DNA of 64,000 bases from Uloborus plumipes (GCA_038373865.1 JAXGGA010001083.1:106430-170429), one strand, 5' to 3'. Shown: positions 1-10,345, numbered from the stretch's first letter. The notes: a model not told the origin generated them from the sequence alone. Translations and numbers: made by a program.

Positions 1-338
1 ATCTAGTACGTAAATATTAGACGTCTGACATAACTGATAAACGCTTAAAGTATTGGCATGATAAAGATTTTTTAACAACAATTTGCAGTGAAATTTGTGT
101 TTCTCATTACCGATTCGTCCTAACCACGTACGACAATGTGTACAACCACTGTAAGCGTAATCATTTTTTGCTTAAACATATTTGTATTTGAAATACTGCT
201 CAAAGCTAATAATTTTCCCAAGAAACGATGAACTAAATTGAAATAGATACTTTTGTAAATATGATTTCAATTATAAATAAAAAGAAATATAACATACATT
301 CGAATGTTTCCAGAACTAATAAAATTTCTCCCCTACAG

Positions 339-586
339 CCCAGAGTTATATTCTCTTCGAATTGGCAACGTATACTATGCGGCAGGAGAGAAATTCAACG
401 TGGCTGAAATAAAAATTCACGAAGGGTACAAACCTGGTGAAATGTACGACGACATTGCCATACTAACACTGGATAGAGATGTGGATTTTCCTGGATTCAG
501 TCCAATATGCTTGCCGGACGAAGAACAGGGAAGCTATTTGGAAGGCATTAGTTATACGGCGGCCTCTTGGGGTGCTACAGTACCAG
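339..586 (+). CDS. Gene 1 Asp102 exon
   Basis: 248-nt exon between an acceptor ending TACAG and a donor GTGAAG. It enters in phase 2 and leaves in phase 1, like the Asp exons of genes 2 (251 nt) and 3 (251 nt). It encodes PELYSLRIGNVYY, then the catalytic Asp in DDIAILTLDRD, then ICLPDEE and a GATVPG end. The usual GWG before the donor reads SWG. Confidence 0.88.
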
Positions 587-3500
587 GTGAAGTTTTTCAG
601 TTATTCACTGCTATAGTTAAATTTTGTTACCTGGAATTCATAGCGATTTGAGAAATGTGGAGTTATTGGCCTGTTGGCGAAAAAAATCTTCTATAAGCAT
701 AAAAGTAATTACAAACAAATGAAAATGGGGAAAAAAGGCATTTAGTGAGCCTCTTTTGTTGAAAAATGAAGACGATAGAATTTCACACAATTAACTAGTC
801 CACACTGAACATGTTGTAAGGGCGATCAATTGTTCGAATTAAAAAGTTAGTTGAAATCAATTGAAAAAAATGACTGCCTAACCTTGAACCTTGAAACCAA
901 ATCCCACTCAAAGACCTCGCACACTTGAAGTGATCATACGTCCTGCTTAACTCGCACAAACTGCATCAATAACTGCAATAATTTGAATTAGTGATCCCTT
1001 TCTAGAATCATCATTGAAATTGACTACATCTGATCCGGATCTTCATTTTGTGATGTGCATTCTAGTGATGTGCGATTCCGCACATCACTAGTGACTACGA
1101 TGTTTATCAAAGGTTTCGCTCAATTTTAAAAATTTAGCCTAAGACGGAGGATAGAAATGGATGTAATGTACCTGAAAAACCTTGTGGACTCACTTGTGGT
1201 CTGAATCCAGGTTGTTTTAAGCTCATGGGGTAGATCTAGTTACATGCTGCTAAAGAATGTATTTTCATGGTTCTCCAAGAATGGTTTATTGTATGGTGCA
1301 ATCGTTGTCGAGTTTGTTGATGTAGCACAAGCAATCCAATTTTCTTCCGGAATAACATTTTATTGAGCAATTACGAATTGATTGTTATCTTCACTAGACC
1401 GAAGTTGATGTTCGTTTGATTTTTCAGATTACCGTGACGACAAGAATAAGACTAGTTCATTGTTTTTACTTCCTCTTACGTAATAAAGGAAGTATTGTGA
1501 TCGCGAAAAAAAGTCACTCAAATTTGAGTCTAAATTTTGATTTTGCTCACCCCCGAATGAATGTTCAGTAGTTTTTTTGACCTGTCAGCACGTGCATATG
1601 TACCTACCAACATATAAGCAGCCGAAAAATCCTTTTCAACCACCCCCGAGTTAATTACGACGAGTTTTCTCGTGACGTCTGTATGGACGTATGTGCGGAT
1701 GTATGTGCGTATATGTGTGTCACATAACTCGAAAACTATATACCATAGAAGCTTCTAGCTTGGTATATAGGCTCTGAGGATGGTCTAGTTGTGCACCTCC
1801 CCTTGTGGTTGCATTCAAATGTTCTCAAGGGAGTGTTTTACCCCTTTTTGGGGGTAAATCAGTGTTAATTTCAATGCAGACTCAAGTGATATGAATTGGC
1901 GCGACCACTTGGCGATATGTCGCCAAGCTTTTGGTCGCCAAGTATTTGACGCCAGCCACAAATTTGGCGAAAAAATTATTTTTTGAATTTGGGTTGAACT
2001 TGGCGCTATTGGAGATATTTTGTGAAAAATTCACTGAATGATAGTAAAATCAGCAATATTTAGAAAATTAACCATTGTAAAATATGTTTTGCATTGTTTC
2101 GTGGCAGATTAGGGGAGTAAATATTTGAATTGTTACCTTGCTCACTCCAAGCACTTTTTTTAACACTTAAGGCAACTACTAAGAAATTTACGCGTAAAAG
2201 GAAGTAGTGTGGGGTCCATACCAGATTTTTTAATATTTATTCAGAGGGTCTAATTTTTGCCATTAGGTTAACAAATCATCTGCGGGTTGAGTTCTTCTCT
2301 TTCTCTCCATTTTTTTCAAGGCTTTAATCAAACAGATTTTACGTTAAAAATGATGCTTTTTATTCATTTTTTTAATCAGGTGAAACTCCTATATAGATGA
2401 ATTTAAATAGCATATTTCCAATTTACTTATTCCCATCTTTTGAGATTGATAGGAAAGAAGAATACTATAATAGTAGGCTCTATAAATACAATCTTTATAA
2501 CTGCACTCGTTCAAATTGGGCCATAATAACCATATTTTTATTACCGTGTCCCAACTACCATTTCCTTTTTTATGGACATGCCTCGTATTACCTATTCTTG
2601 AAAAATCACCAGTCATAATATGACGGGTACGAATTTCTCTTCACTTTCGATTCCATTCCCCAACGAGTAGTATACCGTGGATATTCGTGATTGCAAATAA
2701 CATAATTAAAATGAATGCCAGGTGCCGGATGCCAGAGTTTTGTTCCATGATTGTTGTTATTATTTATGTATTTTCTTTTAAAAATGACATTCTCCAATGT
2801 GTGTATTTTCCAGAAGGTATTATGAGTCCAGTACTTCTGCTTCTCCATTATATACCGATCGTTCCCAATGACGTTTGCAACGAGATCATCTCCACAGTAT
2901 TCAAAAGATTACCTAAATTCATCCGCAAAGGTATAACAGACGATATTCGATGCGCTGAATATTCGGATGAAGAAGGCAGTACCTGTCACGTAAGTGAATT
3001 TTCCCCGGTACAAATACACGTAGTTAATTTAAAAATAAAAAATAAAAAAACAGCCGGTTTTTGGAATTCGGAAGAGGTTTAAGAGGATAGAGGAGTCAAT
3101 GGAACTTTTGAAGTTTTCGGTTGCGTTAAGACAATGTTTACTAAACAAACAAACAAGCAAGAAAAAAACTAAATCGTTTAAAATAAAATGTAATTTGTTC
3201 TATCTTCTGGATTTTCAAGAAGAAGAAAACAGCACTTTTTTTATCTTTCCCGATAACAAAAAAAACCCTATTTCATAAAACAATTGCAGATATTTGCAGT
3301 AGCAAATTCACTGTTTTACGGACTTTTCTCATACACATGCTTAGGAGCCCACTTTGTATATCACAGAATATTGTAAAACATTTATTATGTGCTTTATCAG
3401 AATCCTATTTGGGACCCCTATGGTCGTGGGGTACTGTAAAAATTAATAGGGGCTATTAATTTCTACAGTTGCAACATCCTAAATCCGCAACTGGATACTT

Positions 3501-6500
3501 GTAATATGAATAGCTGTAAAAAAAATTAGTTCGCAACACATTTGAAGTTCAAGTATTTGCATTTTTTTAATCACACTAATGCACTACTAAATAAAATTTT
3601 TGATCCTTTTAAATGTTCCTTTAAATTTTGTATTTGCCATTTTGAATCTCAAGCAGCAACAAATGATCGCATTTCTTTAAATTTAAAAAAGCTATTTCGT
3701 ATTACAAACTATTTTAAAAGTGTAGGAAAAATATAAAAAATATGTATATAAGAAGTTTTACTTCTAACCTGCACACATGAGCTCAGACATTATCATTCTT
3801 TTGCTTTCAATCACTTAATGGGCTTGCAAGGAAGTCACGTGGTGCGCACAACCTTTTTTTTATAGATGAATCTGGTGGCGCAGTTATGTTTACTTTTAGC
3901 ATCTTATCTATCACAATAATTACGCTTTTCATTCCATCTAGCAATCTACGGAGGAAAAAATTGACGATTTTCTAAGTTTTTGCAAGTACGGCAAATAGAC
4001 AAAACCGAATACTGTAAAGGCCTTTTTATTCGCGAGGCCTTAATTTTCGCGATTTTCGCGAGCCCTTCGTAATCGCGAAAATTTAGGCCTCGCGAATTTT
4101 TTTTTTACTTTGGACTTTTTCAACTTTTGGTTCTGTACATGCAAAATTCGTGAAATTTTCGGCCCGCGAAATCACCGATATATTCATTTTCGCGAAAATT
4201 ACGGCCCGCGAAATTAAAGGCCTTTACAGTAATTGAGCAACATTGAGCTGTATGGATAATGGGCAAATCGGATAATGAAGGGCTCAGAGTATACCTCAGA
4301 AATAAAAAGTAGTGTTGCTTTAGCTAATATCTATTGGTGATTCGTTGGTTAATTTGAACCTATATTAATCTTCTGCTAGAGTGATTTTTGCTTCCCACTT
4401 ATGATCCGTTTTATCAATTTATTTAAGAAAACAATATTTTTCCTTTCCTCTTGTAACCTGTGAAAATAAGTCTACATTTTTTTAGGTTTTTGTACGGCGA
4501 ACAATCTATAACACTAAGATCATTTTCATACTGCACGGTAGGAATGTACCGATTAATCGGCAGTACCGCGGCACATAATCGACCACTTTGCCGATTATTA
4601 ATAACCGGCAAAATCGGGCCGATTAATCGGTCAAAAAAATTCTTTAATTATTATTCTTCAAAGTATACCTACACTAAGAAACTATGAAGAATATTTTTAT
4701 TAACAGTAATAATAATCCTCACAGCTGATATAAAATTTTTTCTAAAATAATCCTCCTACTTTGAATAAACATACATAGACAATGTCGCAACATTTTTCTT
4801 GTGCCGACAATTTTCTCCTTAGTACAGTGCTTTTAGCTAACCTCTAATTTTCACGAATAATAAAAGCCTTGAATTAAATTACTACTATCTACTAAAAAAT
4901 TTTAATTAAAAGTACCCCTAAATTGGAGTGCTCACCACAGACTCCCCCTCCCCTATTTTTGAATTGTTATGTCCAATTAACATAATTAACAACGTGTCAA
5001 TGTAATATTATTGACAATAATATGAAAATTGGTTCGAAGAAATTTGATAAAATATTAAAATTATTTTGTGAAAATGAGAAAATAGAAAAAAAATCTTCTC
5101 TCAGAAATATATTACTTACTATTTCTAAACTCGGAATTGTATAAGAGAGAAAAAGCAGTGATGGTAAAATTGGTAGCACTAAAAACAATCATCCTCATCA
5201 TTAATCGGCTCAGCCGATTAATCGGCCGATTATCAACAACCGATTAATCGGTAATCGGTAATCGGCCAATTTGCTTATCAGTGCATCTCTACTGCATGGG
5301 TAACTAACTAACAAACCAGAGATTCCGTAGGTGCATCAAGAGGTGCGAACTCTTACTGCGTAAATCAGTCACTACAAGTCATTAATCTAATTTTTTTTAG
5401 GGTAATTCTGGTGGTCCACTCATGCTTCACTTTTTCAATTTGTCTATGACAACAATTATATTTTTCTTTTCCTGCAGCAATCCGTGAAACTGTGCATAAG
5501 ATTTCTAAAGTTTCTTTTCTTAAGACAGAAAGTCTGAAAACCGAATGAGTGGGGATCTTCCTACTGCACAGGTAATAAACAAACACAGAGATTTTCAGTA
5601 GGAACATCAAGAAGTTCTGACTAACTACTGCGTACTACAAGTACTTAATCTATTTTTTTTTTTCTGGGGTCATTCTGGTGGCCCACTGATGCTCCACTTT
5701 TTCAATTTATCTATGTGACGACAATGGGGGAGTTTCCAAAATTTCAAAAGTATTTTTTTCTGAAAGAGCATGCTTCAAAACATAGGAATTAACCATTTTT
5801 TTATTTTTTGACACAGTTATATATTTTTTATGAATTATTTATACGGTGCGCAGATGCTATTCCGAAAAAAGAAACATCTGCGCATGACGTCAGTGGTGCA
5901 CGTAAGCGCGAGATCTAATTGGTTGTAGGGAGATGACGAAGGTCGTGACAACACCGATTCCTGCCATTAAACAACTCAAGTCAAGCAAAATGGTGTTATT
6001 ATTGGAAAGAGAGCTGTTAGGTGCACCACTGACGTCACAAAAAACACACCCCGTTTTCAAGGTAGGGTATTTAAGAAAAAATAATAAAAAATAAACTGTT
6101 GGGAAAATTAAAGTATTTTCCGGGCCCATGTTATTTTTTTATATCATTCTATCAATTTCAGTAACAAAAAGTAGTACTTTTGACTGAAGGAAACTCCCCC
6201 ATTATATTTTTTTTCTCTAGCAATCTGTGAAACTGCGTGTACGATTTCTAAAGTTTCCTTCCTCAAGACAGAAAGTCTGAAAACCGGATGAGTGGGGATT
6301 TTCCTACTGCACGGGTAATAAACAAAACACAGAGATTTTCAGTAGGTACATCAAGAAGTTCTAACTATTACTGCGTAAATTAATCACTACAACTACTTAA
6401 TCTAATTTTTTTCTGGGGTCATTCTGGTGGCCCACTTATGCTCCACTTTTCCAATTTATCTAGGAAACTAATTGTATTTTTCTTTTTCTCTAATAATTCG

Positions 6501-7574
6501 TGAAACTGCGTGTGCGATTTGTAAAGTTCCCTTTCTTAGGGTAGAAAGCCAGAAAGTCGAATGAGTGGGGATTTTCCTACTACACGAGTAATAAACAAAA
6601 CCCAGACATTTAGTTTATACTTCAGAAGGTTTGAACTATTACTCCGTAAATAGGCCACTTTATAGTCCTTCATCTGAATTTTTTAGAGTAATTCAATTTT
6701 GCTCCACTTTTTTGTTGATCACATAAATTGCATTTTTCTTTTCATCTTGCATTCAGTGAAAATACAGCAACGATTTTTGAAGTTTTTTTTTATGACGATA
6801 AGTAGAAAAATTGGATAGTTGGGTGATTTTTATAACTCACGGGTTATAAGCAAACCAAATAATCAGGGATTCAGTTTGTGAGGAAATCTGAGTTATTGTT
6901 ACTTAAATCGATCACTTCAAGTCCTGAATCTGGATTTTTTTTAATAGGGTGATTCTGGCAGCCCACTTATGCGTCGAGATGAAAGCCGTTGGATTGCTGA
7001 GGGTTTTCTATCCTTTGAATTCCACCGCAGACGTAAACTCCCAATAGGATACACTCGAATATCCAGTTATTTGGACTGGATTCGACAGAAAACGCAACCA
7101 GAAGTTGAATCAGAAGTTGCACCAGAAGTTGTTGAGCTGCACTCTGATCATCTCTCGAAGTAAAAACGAAGAGCGAAAAGAGAAAATGACTGAACTTATC
7201 TACAATCCTTATTTTAACAGTATTTTGCAATAAAGTGATATTTTCTAAATGAAATGCATTCAGAGAGTTATTTTATGAATAATTTTTATACTTCACGGGT
7301 TATAAGCAAACGAGACAATCAGGGATTTATTTTGACAAAAAATTTGAATTATTGTTACTTAAATCGATTACTGCAAGTCCTTAATCTGAATTTTTCTTCA
7401 TAGGGTGATTCTGGCGGCGCACTTATGCGCCAATTAGAAAACCAATGGACTGCTGAGGGTATTTTAGCCTTTGAATTTGGTCGCAGGCGCAAATTCCCGG
7501 TAGGATATACTCGAATATCCAGTTACCTGGACTGGATTCGGCAGAAAACGCAACCAGCATTTGGGTTGCAATGA
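339..7574 (+). CDS. Gene 1: S1 serine protease of the clip-protease group, 5' partial, two alternative last exons
   Basis: Secreted S1 serine protease whose 5' exons (signal peptide, possible clip domain, activation segment, His57 exon) lie left of the window. Visible exons are 339-586, 2814-2989, then either 6948-7163 or 7404-7574; all junctions are GT-AG and in phase. The first exon carries Asp102 in YDDIAILTLDRD and the light-chain-linking Cys in ICLPDEE. The second carries the Cys168-Cys182 pair and ends EGSTCH, which puts Ser where trypsins have Asp189. Both last exons begin GDSG, so Ser195 is kept, but SFEF/AFEF replaces the usual SWG (Gly216 to Glu) and Cys220 is missing. Trypsin specificity is therefore unlikely. 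I infer either a protease with altered specificity or a non-cleaving homologue; His57 cannot be checked here. Confidence 0.85.
1062..1091. repeat. Perfect hairpin in gene 1 intron
   Basis: CTAGTGATGTGCG and its exact reverse complement are separated by 4 nt. A related half copy (GTGATGTGCATTCTAG) sits just upstream. It may be a transposon end; nothing else is visible. Confidence 0.55.
1467..2206. mobile_element. Inverted-repeat DNA element (TACTTCCTYTTACG ends)
   Basis: Left end TACTTCCTCTTACG and right end CGTAAAAGGAAGTA are inverted repeats. There is no coding frame. Inside are short palindromes such as CTTGGCGATATGTCGCCAAG near 1908. A non-autonomous MITE-like element in the gene 1 intron, superfamily unknown. 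Confidence 0.55.
2814..2989 (+). CDS. Gene 1 specificity-pocket exon, Ser at position 189
   Basis: 176-nt exon, the same length as its gene 2 counterpart, from an acceptor TTTTCCAG to a donor GTAAGT. It aligns with gene 2 residue by residue: PVLLLLHYIPIV matches [12 protein letters not shown], and CNEI and RCAEYS supply the Cys168-Cys182 pair. The end reads EGSTCH where genes 2 and 3 have GKDSCN and GKDSCQ, so Asp189 and Ser190 become Ser and Thr. Cys191 remains, but its partner Cys220 is absent from both last exons. Confidence 0.85.
3433..3469. repeat. Hairpin in gene 1 intron
   Basis: ACTGTAAAAATTAATAG and CTATTAATTTCTACAGT flank a 3-nt GGG loop, one mismatch. Possibly the remnant of a very short MITE. 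Confidence 0.5.
3866..3900 (+). pseudogene. Eroded last-exon copy a
   Basis: Starts after TTTTTATAG and reads ESGGAVM once a one-base deletion is allowed for; that deletion breaks the frame from the 2989 donor. The DNA after it (GCAATCT, then GATTTTCTAAGTTTTT) matches the intron repeat that follows copies b to d. Confidence 0.6.
4012..4229. mobile_element. TA-flanked MITE with CTGTAAAGGCCTTT ends
   Basis: CTGTAAAGGCCTTT and AAAGGCCTTTACAG are terminal inverted repeats, with TA on each side. The interior is rich in CGCGAAA/TTTCGCG. Tc1/mariner-type target choice; non-coding. Confidence 0.75.
4539..5291. mobile_element. hAT-like non-autonomous element, 8-bp target duplication
   Basis: Ends TAGGAATGTACCG and (reverse complemented) TAGAGATGCACTG, flanked by CTGCACGG and CTGCATGG, a near-perfect 8-bp duplication as in hAT elements. 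Both ends are packed with CCGATTAATCGG palindromes, likely transposase-binding repeats. It is inserted in the CTGCACGG site of the last-exon array's intron unit, so it postdates that repeat. Confidence 0.75.
5401..5487 (+). pseudogene. Eroded last-exon copy b (GNSGGPLM)
   Basis: Follows an intact acceptor TTTTTTTTAG in the right phase. It encodes GNSGGPLMLHFFNLSM, then runs to a stop at 5485-5487. Asp194 is Asn, and nothing after PLM resembles a protease. If spliced, it would give a truncated product without the last beta strands or C-terminal helix. It is probably a pseudo-exon, though its splice site is still usable. Confidence 0.65.
5668..5718 (+). pseudogene. Eroded last-exon copy c (GHSGGPLM)
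   Basis: Reads GHSGGPLMLHFFNLSM and stop. The acceptor AG has become TG (TTTCTGGGGT), so it should not splice, and Asp194 is His. A 477-bp inverted-repeat element is inserted just after it at 5725. Confidence 0.65.
5725..6201. mobile_element. MITE with TGGGGGAGTTTCC inverted ends
   Basis: A perfect 13-bp terminal inverted repeat encloses 477 bp. An inner inverted pair (GGTGCAC near 5895, GTGCACCACTGACGTCA near 6022) adds secondary structure. It interrupts the array unit after exon copy c: the uninterrupted sequence ACAATTATA is seen in copy b. Confidence 0.7.
6417..6503 (+). pseudogene. Eroded last-exon copy d (GHSGGPLM)
   Basis: Reads GHSGGPLMLHFSNLSRKL and reaches a stop at 6501-6503. The acceptor is lost (TTCTGGGG), as in copy c. 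Copies c and d share His194 and the dead acceptor, so one was duplicated from the other after inactivation. Confidence 0.65.
6687..6720 (+). pseudogene. Eroded last-exon copy e
   Basis: After TTTTTTAG the sequence AGTAATTC is followed directly by TTTTGCTCCACTTTTT. The GGTGGCCCACT core is deleted, but the ends match copies b to d. It lies at the spacing expected for the array (about 270 nt after copy d, 261 nt before exon A). Confidence 0.5.
6948..7163 (+). CDS. Gene 1 alternative last exon A (GDSGSP)
   Basis: Terminal exon after an acceptor AATAG, in frame with the donor at 2989. It begins GDSGSPLM, with Ser195 intact and Gly197 changed to Ser. It continues through GYTRISSYLDWIRQK, the C-terminal helix typical of S1 proteases, to a stop at 7161-7163. 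The tail extends about 20 residues past exon B, with three Glu-Val repeats (PEVESEVAPEVVE). There is no Cys220. A poly(A) signal follows at 7229. An isoform using this exon would differ from exon B in the substrate-binding loop and tail. Confidence 0.82.
   Translation, partial: GDSGSPLMRRDESRWIAEGFLSFEFHRRRKLPIGYTRISSYLDWIRQKTQPEVESEVAPEVVELHSDHLSK
7229..7234 (+). promoter_or_regulatory. Poly(A) signal for last exon A
   Basis: AATAAA 66 nt after the stop of exon A. It would end the transcript before exon B and make the two last exons mutually exclusive. Confidence 0.6.
7404..7574 (+). CDS. Gene 1 alternative last exon B (GDSGGA)
   Basis: Terminal exon after an acceptor TTCATAG, same phase as exon A, beginning GDSGGALM and ending PAFGLQ before the stop. 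Exons A and B are close paralogues (both have GYTRISSYLDWIRQKTQP), but they differ in the region after the active Ser (RRDESRWIAEGFLSF against RQLENQWTAEGILAF). Exon B has its own poly(A) signal at 7657. The ~85-nt segment after exon A (7260-7390) is also homologous to the intron before exon A, so A and B arose as a tandem duplication of exon plus upstream intron. Confidence 0.82.
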   Translation, partial: GDSGGALMRQLENQWTAEGILAFEFGRRRKFPVGYTRISSYLDWIRQKTQPAFGLQ

Positions 7575-7656
7575 GCATCATTGGAAGGAAAAACAACAAA
7601 GAATGAATGTGTAAATGATCAGAATTATCTGCGATCCTTATTTTAAGAATATTTGT

Positions 7657-7662
7657 AATAAA
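7657..7662 (+). promoter_or_regulatory. Poly(A) signal for last exon B
   Basis: AATAAA 83 nt after the stop of exon B, in the same context (GTAATAAAGT against GCAATAAAGT) as the exon A signal. The 3' ends were therefore duplicated together with the exons. Confidence 0.6.
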
Positions 7663-7732
7663 GTCGTATTTTCTAAATGAAATGAATTAAGAAAATTATT
7701 TTATGAATGAACACTTTTAAAGATGGTATATA

Positions 7733-8286
7733 CAGTGAACTCTCACTTGTACACCACCTCATTTATGTGCCTTTTTCCCTTATACGACGATTTTAAATGG
7801 TCCCAGCACATTCCATAGCAAAATAATGATAATATCATTCGTTTATGCGTCGCTCTAAAGATAAATATTTCACTTATGGCCGAATTTTCCATAAAATATT
7901 TAAAAAATATATTTATTTTCTTTAAAAACTAAGCATTTTTCTTTACTTTCCTCTTTAATAGTTCGCCTTTATTGCTTACGGAAGGCATTTTTTCCGCATG
8001 AACTAGAGTTCAGAGAGGGACCTTTTATGGAACTTTTTAAATTGAACAGTTTGCAGTTAGGTATGCTACAATGTTTATTTTTTCTTTATCATCGTAGTTA
8101 CGTTACAGTAACTGCCAAACCCTAGTAATATGTCCCTTGTCTATAGAAACATTCTTATTCATACTCTCATAAGAACCAATGTTGCGTTTTAGTCCTTTAA
8201 ATAGGCTTGTTCACTTATACGTCTCTCTCACTTACGCGCCTTTTTCTGTTGGTTCCTTGGGCCGGCGCATAAGTGAGAGTTCACTG
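7733..8286. mobile_element. pogo/Tigger-like MITE, TA-flanked
   Basis: Left end CAGTGAACTCTCACTT and right end AAGTGAGAGTTCACTG, each flanked by TA. The CAGTG...CTC start is typical of pogo-type ends. There is no transposase frame. Inner repeats of the CACTTATACG type occur near both ends. Confidence 0.75.
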
Positions 8287-8414
8287 TACTAATACAAACA
8301 CTAGGGATTGTTTGTGTTTTGAGTGTACTTAACTTAATGTTCTGCTATTACAGTCTAAGAGCTAGCAACGTTTTCAAGAAAGAATTTTAAGACGTCTGGC
8401 AGTTTAATCTATAT

Positions 8415-9386
8415 TTCCTTATGCTTTTAGGAAAACAGCGTGTGGGCTGTCTGGATGCCAGTAAAGGCTGCGTTTTTTTCCAGCGCATCACATTTTTAAT
8501 GGAAAAATAGTGATTTTTAAATCATTTCAGGGCAATTAGAAGCTTAAACCTGTAGTAATAAAGTGTAATATATCAATGGAAAACTATTTTTTTTTTTTAG
8601 TTTTACAATGACTTTTAAATGTATCTTCTACTATTATTAGATTTAAGTTGTAGTCATTTGCATGTAAAAATTTTTCGTTTTTAGCCCCGCACTTTTTAAG
8701 TTTTTCAACAGATCTGTATTTCGTACAATGTTTAAAGTATAATATATGTCCTTCACACCAAATTTCCTTACAATCAGAAATGACGAGGTAAAAAACTTTT
8801 TTTTTTGTAGTTGGATTTGATGTGGAATTGCACTAAAATGATTTAAAAATCACTATAAAAATGTTATGCGCAATAAAAAACGCAACCTTTACTGGCAGCC
8901 AGACAGCCTAAGGCTCCTCTATGAGGGGAGCTGACTCATCCGACATTTTGGTTCCAAAACGGTTACGTGGAACCACTGGTATCTGTACTCAAGTCGCATT
9001 GAAGAAAAGTGGAAGCTAAGCTTGAATTCTAGCTGCATAGATGATATTTGACTATTTTTGTCTATATGACAAACACATTTCATAAACTCAGGCTTAACAC
9101 AAGAGCAATGTGAAAATAAACCCAATTTCACGAAACATTTCCCAATAAACTGTTTTTAAATTCGAGAAATAAGTTATTTTTTTTAATTTACCTAATGTGG
9201 TGCTTTATCAAACTAATCATAAGCTGTTTTACGCCAGAGCAACCAGGTATAATATTAATGTGTTTCAAATACCTGTAACAAGGGTGGATCCAAGAATGTC
9301 TTGGAACCAGAATGTCGGGCAAGTCAGCCTGTCCTCTAAAGGAGCTCTAAGACAGCCCGCACGCTGTTCGGAAGGATATAAGAAAG
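8415..9386. mobile_element. Composite foldback element
   Basis: Three sets of inverted arms interlock. 8442-8530 pairs with 8836-8909 (GCCAGTAAAGG and CCTTTACTGGC). 8909-8961 pairs with 9296-9350 (CCGACATTTTGGTTCCA and TTGGAACCAGAATGTCGG). The outer 8415-8454 pairs with 9350-9386 (ACAGCGTGTGGGCTGTCT and AGACAGCCCGCACGCTGT). No coding frame. It could be two nested or partly duplicated elements of one family. Confidence 0.65.
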
Positions 9387-10139
9387 ATATATTAAAGAGT
9401 TACCAGTCTTAAAATTCTTTATTTTTCGACATTGCTAGCTCTTGGACTATTACATGATGATCTGTTTAAGAATGCAATAATGCAGGGATAATTGCTTTAA
9501 CATTTATTAAAAAACTCACCAGTCGCCCCGCTGGTTGCGGCTACTAATAATATTTAAAATAAATGTTCGGCAAATGATTGAGAATTTCGCAAATTTGAGG
9601 GAATGCTTTTCGACTAGTTTGTTACGGTTTAAATTTTCAAAGAAATTTGACTCTATCACCAGAAGTCATAGTGGAAAAGATATACGTAGCAAATAGAAAA
9701 GTTTAGCGAGAAAAATTTGTTATTCAAAATTAGTTTCATTCTTTGCACAAACATTTAATTCTTGTAATATTGATTTGTGCAAAAAAGCATTCTTTTTTCT
9801 ATTTTTATGCATATTTTTTTAGAAAAAAACAACTAAGAGATAAATACCTTTGTATGCCGAAAAGTAATGTTAAAAATAGCAACGTTCTATTGCACAAAAG
9901 TAGCAGATTACTATAGAAACGCTGCTTCACACACTCCAGGGTCCCCCTTACCTACTACAACTCGTGGTTTATCGGGAAATAACTCATAAACAGTTGCAGA
10001 ATGTTCAAATTTTATATGTTGTACTTGTACAGAATATGTTAAACACCTCCTATTATAGTCTCAATGCCCTGAAGAGCGCTCTGTTCTTTTTTGAACCAGA
10101 CCAAGGGCCAAACAAACCCTTGGCCCAGCATCCCCAGAG

Positions 10140-10345
10140 GTATCGTTTAACTTGGAGTACTTTGTGACCACGACATTTTTAACGTCCCCCAGCCACCATT
10201 AATGAAGACGGTGGCTCTTTGATCGGCTGGGATCGAACCCGGTACCCTCCGGTGGCGAGTCCGACGCCTTACCAATCGGGCCACCACGGCCCGCATGCAC
10301 AATGCCAACCTCTCTACCATCGCAGAGCAAGGAGAAGGAATGGAT
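10140..10345 (-). mobile_element. tRNA-derived SINE
   Basis: On the minus strand a tRNA-like head near 10292-10215 shows an A box (TGGCCCGATTGGTAAGG) and a B box (GGTTCGATCCC), followed by an unrelated body (GGGGGACGTTAAAAATG). Upstream minus-strand sequence GCGATGGTAGAGAGGTTGGC recurs near 14600, so this is a repeat family and not a tRNA gene. Ends are approximate. Confidence 0.65.

Larger units (their letters stand above)
587..2813 (+). other. Gene 1 intron between Asp and pocket exons
   Basis: Holds the hairpin at 1062 and the inverted-repeat element at 1467-2206. The rest is AT-rich DNA in which I see no exon. Confidence 0.7.
2990..6947 (+). other. Gene 1 intron before the last exons
   Basis: Contains eroded exon copies a to e, the TA-flanked MITE, the hAT-like element and the 477-bp MITE. 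I see no other coding exon. Confidence 0.7.
5300..7403 (+). repeat. Tandem intron-exon array, unit about 260-270 nt
   Basis: Last-exon starts at 5401, 5668, 6417, 6687, 6948 and 7404 are each preceded by the same diverging intron. Marker strings are GTGAAACTG, TTTCTAAAGTTT, GACAGAAAGTCTGAAAAC, GAGTGGGGATTTTCCTACT, GGTAATAAACAAA and TACTGCGTAAAT. With the 477-bp insertion removed, the 5668-6417 step is about 273 nt. The step from 6948 to 7404 is longer because exon A keeps its full exon and 3' UTR. Confidence 0.75.
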
